Assembly: GCF_004795835.1 (NCBI RefSeq)
Contig: NZ_CP039249.1
Span: forward strand, 1,422,501-1,486,500
Source: Sphingomonas sp. PAMC26645
Lineage (GTDB): Bacteria > Pseudomonadota > Alphaproteobacteria > Sphingomonadales > Sphingomonadaceae
DNA: 64,000 nucleotides
Direction: 5' to 3'
Shown here: piece after piece, positions 1 through 8,351 of the stretch
Layout of the letters: each line of letters starts with the position of its first letter
Numbering within the stretch: the first letter of the stretch is position 1
Program-made: the position numbers and the translations under genes
Notes under the pieces: model-generated
The model's input: only the letters and a program-made list of their open reading frames with translations
The model's database searches: none
Told to the model about the DNA's origin: nothing

Positions 1-320
1 CTCAGCTGGCTGCGCTTGATCGTGCCGGCGACGACCTTGCCGGGCTCCTTCGAACCCGACTTGAGACCAGCGGCCTCCTTGATCAGGTACGAGGCTGGCG
101 GGGTCTTCGTCTCGAACGAGAACGAGCGATCCGCATAGACCGTGATGACGGTCGGGATCGGCATGCCCTTCTTCAGTTCGCTCGTGCCGGCGTTGAACGC
201 CTTGCAGAACTCCATGATGTTCACGCCGCGCTGACCCAGCGCAGGTCCGATCGGCGGCGCGGGCTTTGCCTCGCCTGCAGGGACCTGCAGCTTGATGTAT
301 CCGGTAATCTTTTTAGCCAT
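1..320 (-). CDS. rplK: 50S ribosomal protein L11, N-terminal part (cut by window edge)
   Basis: About 106 N-terminal residues are visible, starting [20 protein letters not shown] and containing the conserved [22 protein letters not shown] block of L11, which lies in the GTPase-associated centre of the 50S subunit and binds 23S rRNA. The ATG at 318-320 gives the usual family N-terminus. The gene runs off the left edge. In most bacteria it directly follows nusG; here nusG lies 5 kb away on the same strand, so rplK must have its own promoter in or near 321-490. Confidence 0.97.
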   Translation of the reverse strand, partial: MAKKITGYIKLQVPAGEAKPAPPIGPALGQRGVNIMEFCKAFNAGTSELKKGMPIPTVITVYADRSFSFETKTPPASYLIKEAAGLKSGSKEPGKVVAGTIKRSQL

Positions 321-491
321 GTCACTCTCTTTATGTGAGCCTAGCGGTGATGGCGGCCGTCTCGCGACAGCCTCCCGCAAATTCCATCAATGAAGGTGGA
401 AGCCGGCGCGCATAGCCGAAAACGCGGGGCGCGGCAACCGGCGTTCGCGTCGTCGCGCGCGGGCCTGGGAGGCTGCGCGATCGACCGCGGT

Positions 492-776
492 TTATTCGAA
501 GACGTCGACTGGCCAGGCGATCTGCTTGGCTGCGGCGTAACAGGCCGACCGCGTGGCGTATCCATCGGAATAGCTGATCAGCCCGCCAGCTTCGTGGAAC
601 AACAACCAGGCCCAGGCACCCGCGAGCACGAGGGGTGGCGAAAGGTCGAGCCCCTCGACCTCGCGGAGTTCGAGCCGCATCGAGGGCCGCTCACCTTCGA
701 CCGGGTTCGTGGCGACGGGCTCAGCCTCGTCGAGCGTCCGGCCTATGAAGCGGCCGAACCTGTTGTCAGGCACCAT
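492..776 (-). CDS. small hypothetical protein overlapping the EAL gene
   Basis: A 94-residue reading frame begins MVPDNRFGRFIGRTLDEAEP and overlaps the 3' end of the EAL gene by 11 bp, an arrangement typical of translational coupling. It has a moderately hydrophobic patch (LVLAGAWAWLLFHEAGGLI, roughly residues 52-70) and ends WPVDVFE. The C-terminal part, with SDGYATRSACYAAAKQ, resembles small DUF1508/YegP-like or signal-linked proteins only loosely, so no function is claimed. A longer in-frame start at 842 lies wholly inside the EAL gene and is less likely. Confidence 0.5.
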   Translation of the reverse strand: MVPDNRFGRFIGRTLDEAEPVATNPVEGERPSMRLELREVEGLDLSPPLVLAGAWAWLLFHEAGGLISYSDGYATRSACYAAAKQIAWPVDVFE

Positions 777-2007
777 GACGGGGTACGATCGATTCAATCG
801 GCACGGGTTTCCCCCAGTAAAAGCCTTGCCCACAGTCGGCACCGAGCGATTTCGCCAGGACGAGATCGTCGGCGGTCTCGATGCCCTCGATCACGGTTCC
901 GATCGACCGGCTTCGGCAATAATCGATGATTTCCTTCAGCAGCGACGGCGGGAACTCGCCCTTGCGGCACTTCTGGAAGATCTTCCGGTCGATCTTGACC
1001 TCGGACACCGGGAGGTCGGAAATGCGATCGAAGTTGGTCGCGCCCTTGCCGAAATCGTCGAGCGAGATGGGTATTCCCATCGTTCCAAGCTCCCGCATGT
1101 TTTCCAGCAGGCGACCGTCGAGTCCTGAATAACTGATCTCGGTGAGTTCGATCCCGAGCATGCCGGGGGCGACGTTGTGGCGTCGCAGCAGGATCGGCAT
1201 CGCGGCGAGGAAATCCGGATGCGCGAGCACGGCGGCGCTGCAGTTCACCGCGATAGGCACTGGCCTGCCCTCGACCTCCAGCGCCGCGAGCAGGCGGGCA
1301 GCCGCTTCCACTGCAAGCGACGTCGCGGCGACCTCCAGCGAGAGGATCGTCGACGGGGCGAAGATGTGCTCGGGGTTGAGCGACGGCCGATTGCGCAACC
1401 GCGTGAGTGTTTCGTAGCCGGCGATGCCGTCGTCGTGCAGGCTGCGTTTCTCATGGAATTCATGCGTGAGATTGGGCAGCAACCGGCCTTGCTGGATCAG
1501 CCATGACAGGAAATGACGGTCGCCGGTGTCGCCGTCATGCGGTTGTCGGGCGATATGAGCCAGGCGGTCGACAATGTCCTGCGCGCTATAGGGCGCATCG
1601 AGCCAGTCGACGTGATCGATCCCGGACTGTTCCGCCAGGGCGATCGCATCCCGGAAATGCACGCTGGGCCGCAACAGCGTTAGTGTCCCGGAAAACTGTT
1701 CTTTGTCCAACAAGGCGATGAACGCATGACGATTGCCGATCGAGGCCTCAGGGTTGATCACAATCAGGTCTGGTTGAAACACCAGCCCGGCGCGTTCTTC
1801 GCTGGCCAAGCCGATCCACGCGGTTTTGTGGCCCATCTCTTCGAGTTCACGACGAACACCGTTGGCGGCTGCATTCTCAAGGTCGAGGAACAAGATACGA
1901 TGACCGGCGTCTTTTGAATCCGGGGACGGGCGAGCCGTCGCAATCCCTGAACGCAAGTGATCGCCATGCTCGAGCGATTTCTTTAAGGCCGTGGTCGTCA
2001 GGGGCAT
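766..2007 (-). CDS. EAL-domain protein with degenerate receiver domain (probable c-di-GMP phosphodiesterase)
   Basis: The 413-residue protein has an N-terminal receiver-like fold (about residues 35-155) in which the expected phospho-acceptor Asp is missing (DLIVINPEAS), followed by an EAL domain (about 175-410). EAL motif residues are mostly present: Glu199 in YETL, Asn255, Glu287 in ELTE, Asp317-Asp318 in DDFG, Lys338, Glu374 in EG and Gln394 in GQG. The signature is therefore ETL rather than EAL, but the metal and base residues look intact, so hydrolysis of cyclic di-GMP is plausible. The ATG at 2005-2007 is preceded by AGGAAA. No membrane segment is visible, so it is likely cytosolic. Substrate activity is an inference. 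Confidence 0.85.
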   Translation of the reverse strand: MPLTTTALKKSLEHGDHLRSGIATARPSPDSKDAGHRILFLDLENAAANGVRRELEEMGHKTAWIGLASEERAGLVFQPDLIVINPEASIGNRHAFIALLDKEQFSGTLTLLRPSVHFRDAIALAEQSGIDHVDWLDAPYSAQDIVDRLAHIARQPHDGDTGDRHFLSWLIQQGRLLPNLTHEFHEKRSLHDDGIAGYETLTRLRNRPSLNPEHIFAPSTILSLEVAATSLAVEAAARLLAALEVEGRPVPIAVNCSAAVLAHPDFLAAMPILLRRHNVAPGMLGIELTEISYSGLDGRLLENMRELGTMGIPISLDDFGKGATNFDRISDLPVSEVKIDRKIFQKCRKGEFPPSLLKEIIDYCRSRSIGTVIEGIETADDLVLAKSLGADCGQGFYWGKPVPIESIVPRHGA

Positions 2008-2569
2008 CAGTCATTTCCTGTAGGCGGATCGCTGAATACGGTTGCATGCGTGTCGAGCTGGTCATGGGGTACATAGAGTTTACCGATAACGCCGGACGTC
2101 ATATTCGTTTGGCGTATTGGTAACTACGCAACGTCTTGTACGCGGATGTCCTACAAATGTTAGCGCAATATAACTAGTTATGGTTAACCAAACGTAAAAT
2201 AAATATGGTATCGTTTCGGGTGTAGGAGGTATGCAGGTCAACCCGATGATAATGAACAAATCTATGCCATTTCGACCAATAGTTATTGCGCCTCGCGAGT
2301 GAAATATATTTTGATTCGCCGAATGATATTGCGGCGCAAGTAAAGGTATCGATCCGGTACTCTTCTTCGAAGCGACATATATGGCTGGTAGGCGAACATT
2401 TTTATCCGCCCGAGTAAACAGGTCGAGCCGGCCATGATGCACAGAGCAAGAGTTTGGCCCTTGGAGGTCGGAAAGCACTCGTTTTGAACTAAATAATTCT
2501 CGGACGATGGGCTGCTCCGGCTCTAATATGCCCTGGATCGGATGGGGGCATCCGGGAACAGGGGTGGGT
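2008..2569. other. 562-bp non-coding stretch with an AT-rich core
   Basis: No convincing gene is present. The part from about 2120 to 2430 is markedly AT-rich compared with the surrounding DNA. It separates the divergent EAL gene (minus) from the exported-protein set (plus), so it must carry both promoters. The frame that crosses it on the minus strand lacks the codon bias of the neighbouring genes and is treated as spurious. Confidence 0.5.
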
Positions 2570-3334
2570 ATGATCATTTTGTGCCGTGCGACGCTGGTCG
2601 CGCTGATGCTTGCGGTTACGGCGATCGCGCCCGCGTATGCGCAGGAGAAGACTGGGCTGAAGCCTGGTTTCGTCCTGGCGCCCGGTACGGCGCGGATCGT
2701 GTTGATGCGGCCGTCGATCCGGGTCGGCGCGCAGTCGACTGGCGGGATGTACGAGCCGAACGCCGACTGGACGGATCAGGCGAAGGAGAACATCGCCACC
2801 GCGCTCGCCAAGGCCCAGACCGGTCTCGGCAACAGCGTCGTCGGGTATGTCGAGCCGGTCGGTGCGGGTTCGGCGAAGGTCGCGGAATATCAGGAATTGT
2901 TCGGGGCGGTCGCGTCGTCGGTGATCGAGTATCAGTTCTTCAAGGGCAATCGCCTGCCTACCAAGAAGCGCAAGGACCAGTTCGAATGGGGGCTTGGCCC
3001 CGACGTCCGCACGCTGCCTGGGCTCGATAAAGCGGACTACGCGCTGTTCATCACGACGGAGGATCATTTCGGTTCGACCGGCCGAAAGATGCTGCAAGTC
3101 TTTGCGGCGATGGCACGCGTTCCGATCACCGCGGGCGTCCACAAGGGCTTTGCCGGGCTTGTCGATCTTCGCACCGGTGAACTCGTCTGGCTGAACGCCG
3201 ACATGCAGATGGGCGGGGATGTCCGCGACGCGGAGGGCGCCGACAAGCGCGTGAGGCAGTTGCTGGAAGGCTTTCCGGGGAAACCGATCGAGGCTCCGAT
3301 CGCCGCCGCGCCCGCCATCGCTTCGGCGCACTGA
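2570..3334 (+). CDS. exported hypothetical protein upstream of M48 protease
   Basis: The 254-residue product starts MIILCRATLVALMLAVTAIA and has a clear signal peptide with an AYA-Q cleavage site near residue 24. The mature part carries PGTARIVLMRPSIRVG and later ends in an Ala-rich tail. Its gene stops 1 bp before the M48 protease gene, so the two are co-transcribed, and a third exported protein follows. A start at 2507 would put 21 non-hydrophobic residues before the signal peptide, so the ATG at 2570 with the upstream GGGGTGGG is preferred. I do not recognise a named family; a periplasmic or outer-membrane role linked to the protease is inferred from context. Confidence 0.75.
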   Translation: MIILCRATLVALMLAVTAIAPAYAQEKTGLKPGFVLAPGTARIVLMRPSIRVGAQSTGGMYEPNADWTDQAKENIATALAKAQTGLGNSVVGYVEPVGAGSAKVAEYQELFGAVASSVIEYQFFKGNRLPTKKRKDQFEWGLGPDVRTLPGLDKADYALFITTEDHFGSTGRKMLQVFAAMARVPITAGVHKGFAGLVDLRTGELVWLNADMQMGGDVRDAEGADKRVRQLLEGFPGKPIEAPIAAAPAIASAH

Positions 3335-3335
3335 C

Positions 3336-4493
3336 ATGCGGATCCCCGTGGTCGGCCTTCTGCTAGCGACCGCGATCGGTACGTCTGCTGTCGCCGCCGA
3401 CAAGCGCCCGCCGCTTCCGACCTATATGCAGGCCTACACCCCGACGACGGTCGACGAGCGCGGGATATGGATGGAGGCGGACGAACGCGAGCGGGTGCAG
3501 CGCGACTCCCGGTCGCTGGTCAAGGATCCGGCGCTCAATGCCTATGTCCGCGGCGTGCTGTGCCGGACCGTCGGCGAGGACCGGTGTCGATCGGTCCGGC
3601 TCTATATCGACGAGGTGCCGGCGTTCAACGCATACATGACACCCAATGGCGCGATGGTCGTCTGGACCGGACTGTTGCTTCGTGTCCGGAGCGAAGCCGA
3701 GCTGGGGGCGATCCTCGGCCACGAGTTCGGCCATTTCGAGCTTCGGCATTCGCTCAAGGACTTCAAGAGCCACCGCACCGGCACCGACGTTATGGCGTGG
3801 GCGTCGATCCTCATCCGCAACAGTGCCAACATCCAATACTCCGTGGTGGGCCAGATGTACGCCTTCAGCCGCGACCAGGAACGCGAGGCCGACATGACGG
3901 GCTTCCAGTATCTCGCACGTTCGCAATACCCGTCATCGGCCGCCGCGGACGTCTGGGAGCACGTCATGGGCGAAGCCGATGCGACCGCGATCGGTCGCAG
4001 GGGCAGGGCGCAACACAAATACGTCGCCGGTGTCTTCGCCACGCATCCGACCGATCTCGCGCGCGCCACGTATCTGCGCGCCGCGTCGATCGAGGCGCAC
4101 GACGTCAAGCGTGCGGTCGTCGACACGCATCAGGCGGCGATGGCGAAATGGCTGCCGGTCTTCCTCAACGACCAGATCAAGCTCAACGACTTCGGCGGCA
4201 GCGAGTATCTGCTCGCCAATCTGGCGGACGGTACCGGATGGTCGACACCGTTGCTGTGTGCCCGCGGCGACCTGTACCGCGAGCGCGGCAATCCGCGCGA
4301 CCTCGTCAGCGCAGCGCAATTCTACCAGGAGGCGATCGGCAAGGGCGACGCGCCGCCCGAGGCGTATCGCGGCCTCGGGCTGGCGTTGCTCCGCAGCCAG
4401 CAGGTTGCCGAAGGCCAGGCCGCGCTCGCGACGTATCTCCGTCTCAAGCCGGCCGCGACCGACGCCACGCTCATCGCCACGCTGATTTCGTAA
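3336..4493 (+). CDS. exported M48-family zinc metalloprotease
   Basis: The 385-residue protein has a signal peptide (cleavage near VAAD, residue 21) and a peptidase M48 domain with the zinc motif HEFGH at about 129-133 and the third-ligand helix EREAD at about 182-186. The C-terminal quarter (YRERGNPRDLVSAAQFYQEA onward) looks like a tetratricopeptide pair, as in BepA-type periplasmic proteases. It probably degrades or assists folding of envelope proteins. The gene follows the upstream exported protein by 1 bp and precedes another exported protein by 11 bp, so the three form one operon. It is shorter than E. coli BepA (about 487 residues), so an exact name is not assigned. Confidence 0.88.
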   Translation: MRIPVVGLLLATAIGTSAVAADKRPPLPTYMQAYTPTTVDERGIWMEADERERVQRDSRSLVKDPALNAYVRGVLCRTVGEDRCRSVRLYIDEVPAFNAYMTPNGAMVVWTGLLLRVRSEAELGAILGHEFGHFELRHSLKDFKSHRTGTDVMAWASILIRNSANIQYSVVGQMYAFSRDQEREADMTGFQYLARSQYPSSAAADVWEHVMGEADATAIGRRGRAQHKYVAGVFATHPTDLARATYLRAASIEAHDVKRAVVDTHQAAMAKWLPVFLNDQIKLNDFGGSEYLLANLADGTGWSTPLLCARGDLYRERGNPRDLVSAAQFYQEAIGKGDAPPEAYRGLGLALLRSQQVAEGQAALATYLRLKPAATDATLIATLIS

Positions 4494-4504
4494 GGAGGAC
4501 GACC

Positions 4505-5098
4505 ATGTCCAAGAAACTCGCCCTGCTCGCCGCGGTCGCAACGCTCTCGCTCGCAGCCCCCGTCGCGGCCGGCAACAAGCTCATCTCCGCCGGCCAGCGC
4601 ACCGCGGTCGCCAAATCGGCGATGACGGTGCAGCCGGGCACGGAATGGAACAAGCTGTCCGAGCGCCCCGGTCGCAATGCCGAAACCTGGACGCAGGACG
4701 GCGACGAACTGAATGATCTGAGCTTCTATGGCGGCATCGAGTCCGGCCGGCCGCTGTTCCGCGAGGTCGACAAGAAGAACAAGCCGTTGCCGAAGGTCTC
4801 GGCGACGATGCTGATCACCGACATCCCGGTGCTACTCGAAAACAGCTACCGCATCGCGCGCGACGCATCGTCGATGGCGATCGACACGATCGCGCCGATC
4901 CAGTTCGCCGGCAGCAAGGGCGTGCGCTTCACCTACACCTTCTCGAAACAGAACGAGACGTTGCAGCGGCGTGGCGAAGCACGTGGGGCGGTGATCGGTG
5001 GGAAGCTGTATCTGGTGACGTACGAGGCGCCGAGCTTGTACTACTACGACCGTAGCGCGGCTGCTGCTCGGGTGGTGGCCGATAGCGTTCGGTTTTGA
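4505..5098 (+). CDS. exported hypothetical protein downstream of M48 protease
   Basis: The 197-residue product begins MSKKLALLAAVATLSLAAPV with a signal peptide ending near VAAG. The body contains WNKLSERPGRNAETWTQDGD and a C-terminal half rich in beta-strand-like segments (GVRFTYTF, GGKLYLVTYEAP). This looks like a small periplasmic or envelope protein. An AGGAGG ribosome site sits 6 bp before the ATG and the spacing from the protease gene is 11 bp. Similar proteins are commonly left as hypothetical in sphingomonads; no enzyme motif is visible. Confidence 0.75.
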   Translation: MSKKLALLAAVATLSLAAPVAAGNKLISAGQRTAVAKSAMTVQPGTEWNKLSERPGRNAETWTQDGDELNDLSFYGGIESGRPLFREVDKKNKPLPKVSATMLITDIPVLLENSYRIARDASSMAIDTIAPIQFAGSKGVRFTYTFSKQNETLQRRGEARGAVIGGKLYLVTYEAPSLYYYDRSAAAARVVADSVRF

Positions 5099-5167
5099 GG
5101 ACGGGCTCGGTTGGCAGTTATCCCGACCGGACATTGGCACGGTCTAGGGCGATCACTACGGCTGCGT

Positions 5168-5219
5168 TGTTCTCCCGCGAAGGCGGGAGCCCAGTCTGGA
5201 TCCCCGCCTTCGCGGGGAA
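5168..5219. repeat. interspersed GC-rich palindromic repeat, copy 1
   Basis: A segment with the inverted arms CCCGCGAAGGCGGG and CCCCGCCTTCGCGGGG joined by AGCCCAGTCTGGAT. A nearly identical copy lies at 62468-62522, differing mainly in one base of the central part and in the right flank. It lies in the intergenic region between convergent genes. Confidence 0.85.
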
Positions 5220-5256
5220 ACAAGCCTTATGTGTCGACACGAACTAAACGGTAACG

Positions 5257-5281
5257 CGACGCGGGATTAAATCCCGCGTCG
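5257..5281. terminator. perfect 10-bp hairpin after nusG
   Basis: The arms CGACGCGGGA and TCCCGCGTCG enclose a TTAAA loop. It lies about 80 bp beyond the nusG stop on the minus strand and is followed by further GGCCGG-rich symmetry (5283-5312). No long U tract follows, so it may stabilise the 3' end of the transcript or support Rho-dependent ending rather than act as a classical intrinsic terminator. Confidence 0.4.
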
Positions 5282-5360
5282 TCGGCCGGGCCGTTGGCCC
5301 GCCGGCCGGGCTGGCGACGTCTCGCGAGCAGCCCTTGGGCTAATCGCGTGCGGCTTGGCC

Positions 5361-5897
5361 TTACTTGCTTCTTTCGACCTGCTCGAACTCGAGCTCCACA
5401 GGCGTCGCACGCCCGAAGATCGACACCGAAACCTTGACGCGGCTGCGGTCGAAGTCGAGTTCTTCGACGAGACCGTTGAAGGTCGCGAACGGGCCGTCGA
5501 GGACCTTGACCTGATCGCCGATCTCGTAGTCAACCTTGACCTTCTGCTTGGGCGCAGCGGCGGCTTCTTCCTTGCTGTTGAGCATACGCGTGGCTTCCGC
5601 CTCGCTGATCGCCTGCGGCTTGCCCATGCTGCCGAGGAAGCCGGTGACCTTCGGCGTGTTCTTCACCAGGTGATACACGTCGTCGTTCATGTTCAGCTTG
5701 GCGAGCACGTAGCCCGGCATGAACTTGCGCTCGACCGCGATCTTCTTGCCGCGACGGGCTTCGGTGGTGGTTTCGGTCGGGACTTCGATCTGCTCGACGA
5801 GCTGTTCGAGACCCATCCGGGTCGCCTCGGCCATGATCGAGTCGCGGACCTTGCCCTCGAAGCCCGAATAGGCGTGAATGATGTACCAGCGCGCCAT
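5361..5897 (-). CDS. nusG: transcription termination/antitermination factor NusG
   Basis: The 178-residue protein begins MARWYIIHAYSGFEGKVRDS and carries the NGN domain (about 1-115, with FMPGYVLAKLNM) and a C-terminal KOW domain (KVLDGPFATFNGLVEELD). It binds RNA polymerase beta' and couples elongation to Rho or to ribosomes. Length and ends match the alphaproteobacterial family. It follows secE by 13 bp on the same strand, the usual pairing. The normal next gene, rplK, is displaced to the window's left end. Confidence 0.98.
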   Translation of the reverse strand: MARWYIIHAYSGFEGKVRDSIMAEATRMGLEQLVEQIEVPTETTTEARRGKKIAVERKFMPGYVLAKLNMNDDVYHLVKNTPKVTGFLGSMGKPQAISEAEATRMLNSKEEAAAAPKQKVKVDYEIGDQVKVLDGPFATFNGLVEELDFDRSRVKVSVSIFGRATPVELEFEQVERSK

Positions 5898-5910
5898 GAC
5901 GGAACCTTGC

Positions 5911-6108
5911 TTACTGAGCGAGTTTGAGGAGGGCGGAGACGATCGCTTGCAGGATCGAGTCGACGCCCAGGAAGAACAGCGCGAGGATCGTCGTCATGAT
6001 CACCACCATCACGCCGGTCATGACCGTCTCGCGACGCGTCGGCCACGTGACCTTCGCGGTCTCGTTGCGGACCTGCTGGATGAATTCGAGGGGGGACGTC
6101 TTCGCCAC
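5911..6108 (-). CDS. secE: preprotein translocase subunit SecE
   Basis: A short single-span membrane protein with the SecE signature QQVRNETAKVTWPTRRET followed by a hydrophobic helix (MTGVMVVIMTTILALFFLGV). It joins SecY in the translocon. The GTG at 6106-6108 gives VAKTSPLEFIQQ, matching the MAKTSP start usual in sphingomonads and a 65-residue length typical of alphaproteobacteria. An in-frame ATG at 6151-6153 would add 15 residues (MPRISVSQSAGSKNI) that the family does not normally have; it cannot be excluded. It lies just upstream of nusG. Confidence 0.93.
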   Translation of the reverse strand: MAKTSPLEFIQQVRNETAKVTWPTRRETVMTGVMVVIMTTILALFFLGVDSILQAIVSALLKLAQ

Positions 6109-6153
6109 GATGTTCTTCGAACCCGCTGATTGAGAAACTGAGATGCGAGGCAT

Positions 6154-6485
6154 AGACCCACTAGCCGCTCCCTGTGAAGGGGCGCGGCGGCAGGTCCGTC
6201 CTCGCTGTCGGAAGCGCGGCAGATAGCTGCCGTCACAGGTGAAAGCAAGTGCGCGGCAGGAGAGGCGCAGGGCGGCTGCCGGAAGAGAGGAGGGGGCGGG
6301 CAGACAAGTGGCGACCGGAGAAGTGGCGTATGGGCCAGAGAAGTGGCGGGGGAGAGCGCTTGGGTCACTCGATCCCCCGCACGATCGTCTTGCCGGTGCC
6401 GGTTTGACCGGCGGCTCCGCTCCCACGGTTTCTATTTATCGTTCGGCTTGACGACGGCACCCGAGGTGTACGCCGAACGCGGACG
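6154..6485. other. non-coding leader between tRNA-Trp and secE
   Basis: About 330 bp without a gene. The stretch 6280-6365 is purine-rich on the plus strand with short repeats of AGAAGTGGCG. It should contain the promoter for secE-nusG on the minus strand, but no convincing -35/-10 pair stands out. Confidence 0.4.
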
Positions 6486-6512
6486 AAAAAAAAGGCCGGT
6501 ACAAGACCGGCC
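6486..6512 (-). terminator. intrinsic terminator downstream of tRNA-Trp
   Basis: On the minus strand the arms GGCCGGT and ACCGGCC enclose CTTGT and are followed directly by nine T residues, a textbook Rho-independent terminator. It lies about 170 bp after the tRNA-Trp 3' end and 330 bp before secE, so it separates the tRNA transcript from secE-nusG. Confidence 0.85.
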
Positions 6513-6681
6513 GTGAAAGTTTTTAGGAGAGGATGCCTGAAAGGCCTGATCGTTGTGCATCGCAGCACATCATAGATCAATTGCGAAAATTGCATTATGA
6601 AATGCAATTTCTGCAATCGTGATGGACGCGCTAAAGCGGCGAGCGCAATCCCCGCGATTTTTGCCAAGAATTTAAAGGGGG

Positions 6682-6758
6682 TGGCAGGAGTGCTCGGATT
6701 CGAACCGAGGGCCTTCGGTTTTGGAGACCGACGCTCTAACCAACTGAGCTACACTCCT
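6682..6758 (-). tRNA. tRNA-Trp (anticodon CCA)
   Basis: The minus-strand sequence folds as a full cloverleaf: acceptor AGGAGTG/CACTCCT, D arm GCTC..GAGC, anticodon stem TCGGT/ACCGA with loop CTCCAAA (anticodon CCA), and T arm CTCGG-TTCGAAT-CCGAG. Discriminator G is followed by an encoded CCA. tRNA-Trp next to secE-nusG is a widespread bacterial arrangement. Confidence 0.97.
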
Positions 6759-6924
6759 ACACGGACGCGCCCCTTACCCAGCGTTTTCGCGAAGGGCAAG
6801 CGTCTCGCGTGCAATTCGTCCCGCGAGCATCTCTAGCGATCATCGTAAGGATGATGCGTTGCGCGATGTGTGATTTGCTCGTTAACCTTAAAGCCGTCTC
6901 GTTGGATGTGGGAAGCGTAATACT

Positions 6925-7938
6925 ATGAGGGCGGGATTGATGATGCTGGCGCTGCCGGTCGCGGCGTTGCTCATGGGGGCGGGGCCAGTTCCGCAGGTGC
7001 CGGACCTCGGGCCGCAGCTCGAACGCTTCACCTATCCGTGGCCCGTTCAGACGATGGAAGTCGATATCGTCGGCACGTCGGCGCAAATGGCGTTCATGGA
7101 TATCGCGCCACAGCGACCCAATGGCCGCACGGTCGTCCTGCTCCATGGCAAGAATTTCTGCGGCGCGACCTGGGGCAGCACCGCACGGGCGCTGAGCGAG
7201 GTCGGCTACCGGGTGATCGTCCCCGACCAGATCGGCTTCTGCAAATCGTCCAAGCCCCGCGCGGCACAGTATAGCTTCGAGATGCTGGCGACGTTCACCA
7301 AGCGGCTGCTCGAGTCGCGTGGCATCACGAGGGCCACGTTCGTCGGGCATTCGATGGGCGGCATGCTCGCGATGCGGTACGCCATCCTCTATCCGGCGTC
7401 GGTCGAGAAGCTGGTGCTCGTCAATCCGCTCGGCCTGAAGGATCGCGGCGAGGAGGGCGTGCCCTATACCGACGTCGACACGCTGTGGGCGAACGAGAAG
7501 AAGACGAGCTACGCGTCGATCAAGGCGTATCAGCTCGAGAACTATTATCACGGTGTGTGGAAGCCATCCTATGATCGTTGGGTCTGGATGCAGGCGGGCA
7601 TGTACCAAGGGGCAGGGCGCGACACCGTGGCGCTCGCGCAGGCCAAGACGAGCGAGATGATCAAGACGCAATCGGTCGCGCATGAGCTGTACCGGATCAC
7701 GCCGTCGACTACCTTGATCGTCGGGACGCTGGACAAGACCGCGTTCGGCCGGGCGCAGGCGCCGGCGAACTTGCGCAAGTTCCTCGAGCCGGTGCCGAAG
7801 GTGGCGCCGCGCGCGGTGAAGCAGATGCCGAATGCGAATCTGGTGATGCTCGAGGGGTTGGGTCACTCGCCGCAGGTCGAGGACCCCGCGCGATTCGAGA
7901 AGACGCTGCTGGCGGTGCTCGGGACGCGTTCGCGGTAG
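6925..7938 (+). CDS. exported alpha/beta hydrolase
   Basis: The 337-residue protein starts with a signal peptide (MRAGLMMLALPVAALLMGAG). It then shows the alpha/beta-hydrolase features: oxyanion region VLLHGKNFCGATWG, nucleophile elbow GHSMGG with Ser at about 143, an acidic region near GTLDKTAFG, and the catalytic His in LGHSPQVED at about 314. The fold is certain; the substrate (ester, lactone or epoxide) is not readable. It stands alone between tRNA-Trp and the str operon and is followed by a repeat pair. Confidence 0.9.
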   Translation: MRAGLMMLALPVAALLMGAGPVPQVPDLGPQLERFTYPWPVQTMEVDIVGTSAQMAFMDIAPQRPNGRTVVLLHGKNFCGATWGSTARALSEVGYRVIVPDQIGFCKSSKPRAAQYSFEMLATFTKRLLESRGITRATFVGHSMGGMLAMRYAILYPASVEKLVLVNPLGLKDRGEEGVPYTDVDTLWANEKKTSYASIKAYQLENYYHGVWKPSYDRWVWMQAGMYQGAGRDTVALAQAKTSEMIKTQSVAHELYRITPSTTLIVGTLDKTAFGRAQAPANLRKFLEPVPKVAPRAVKQMPNANLVMLEGLGHSPQVEDPARFEKTLLAVLGTRSR

Positions 7939-7950
7939 AGGAGGTGCTGC

Positions 7951-8078
7951 GATCCTCCCCCGCCAGGGGGAGGTGGCTGGCTCTTGCCAGACGGAGGGGG
8001 AGGAAAGGGCAGTAGTCGTTGCGTGTTCCTCCCCCTCCGTCACCTTCGGTGCCACCTCCCCCTTGCGGGGGAGGATTA
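7951..8078. repeat. inverted repeat pair of the CCTCCCCC family, empty form
   Basis: Left half begins GATCCTCCCCCGCCAGGGGG and ends CGGAGGGGGAGGAAA; right half begins TCCTCCCCCTCCGTCACC and ends GCGGGGGAGGATT. The halves are inverted copies of one another with about 20 bp between them (8006-8026). The same two halves frame the DUF559 gene at 13561-14048, and another empty pair is at 29343-29464. Confidence 0.88.
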
Positions 8079-8162
8079 GTAAGGGCCATCGACGGTGTCA
8101 GGTCGGCGTTCGTGTCCACCCGAACTCAATAACCTACCCGCACCCAAACCGATTCCGCCCCG

Positions 8163-8191
8163 TTGACCCGGACCCCGTCCTGACCTATAGG
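8163..8191 (+). promoter_or_regulatory. probable sigma-70 promoter of the str operon
   Basis: TTGACC at 8163-8168 and TATAGG at 8186-8191 are separated by 17 bp. They lie about 160 bp before rpsL, leaving a leader RNA of roughly 150 nt. This is the best promoter match upstream of rpsL; start site unknown. Confidence 0.55.
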
Positions 8192-8351
8192 CGCGGCCTG
8201 TTCTTCGGGAGTGTTTCCCGCCGGGCATGCTTGAACATTGCTGGATGCATTCCAGGACCTGAGGGGCGCTCCCGCGTTCCTATGGTTCTTTTTGTATTCT
8301 CAGGCGCCTCATGGCTCCAGCAAAGTAACCACTTGAAAGGTGAAGGCTTCA

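Noticed and set aside
2080..2577. 165-residue minus-strand frame in the AT-rich stretch
   Set aside because: Codon use differs from all neighbours, no conserved pattern, and it spans a promoter-like region.
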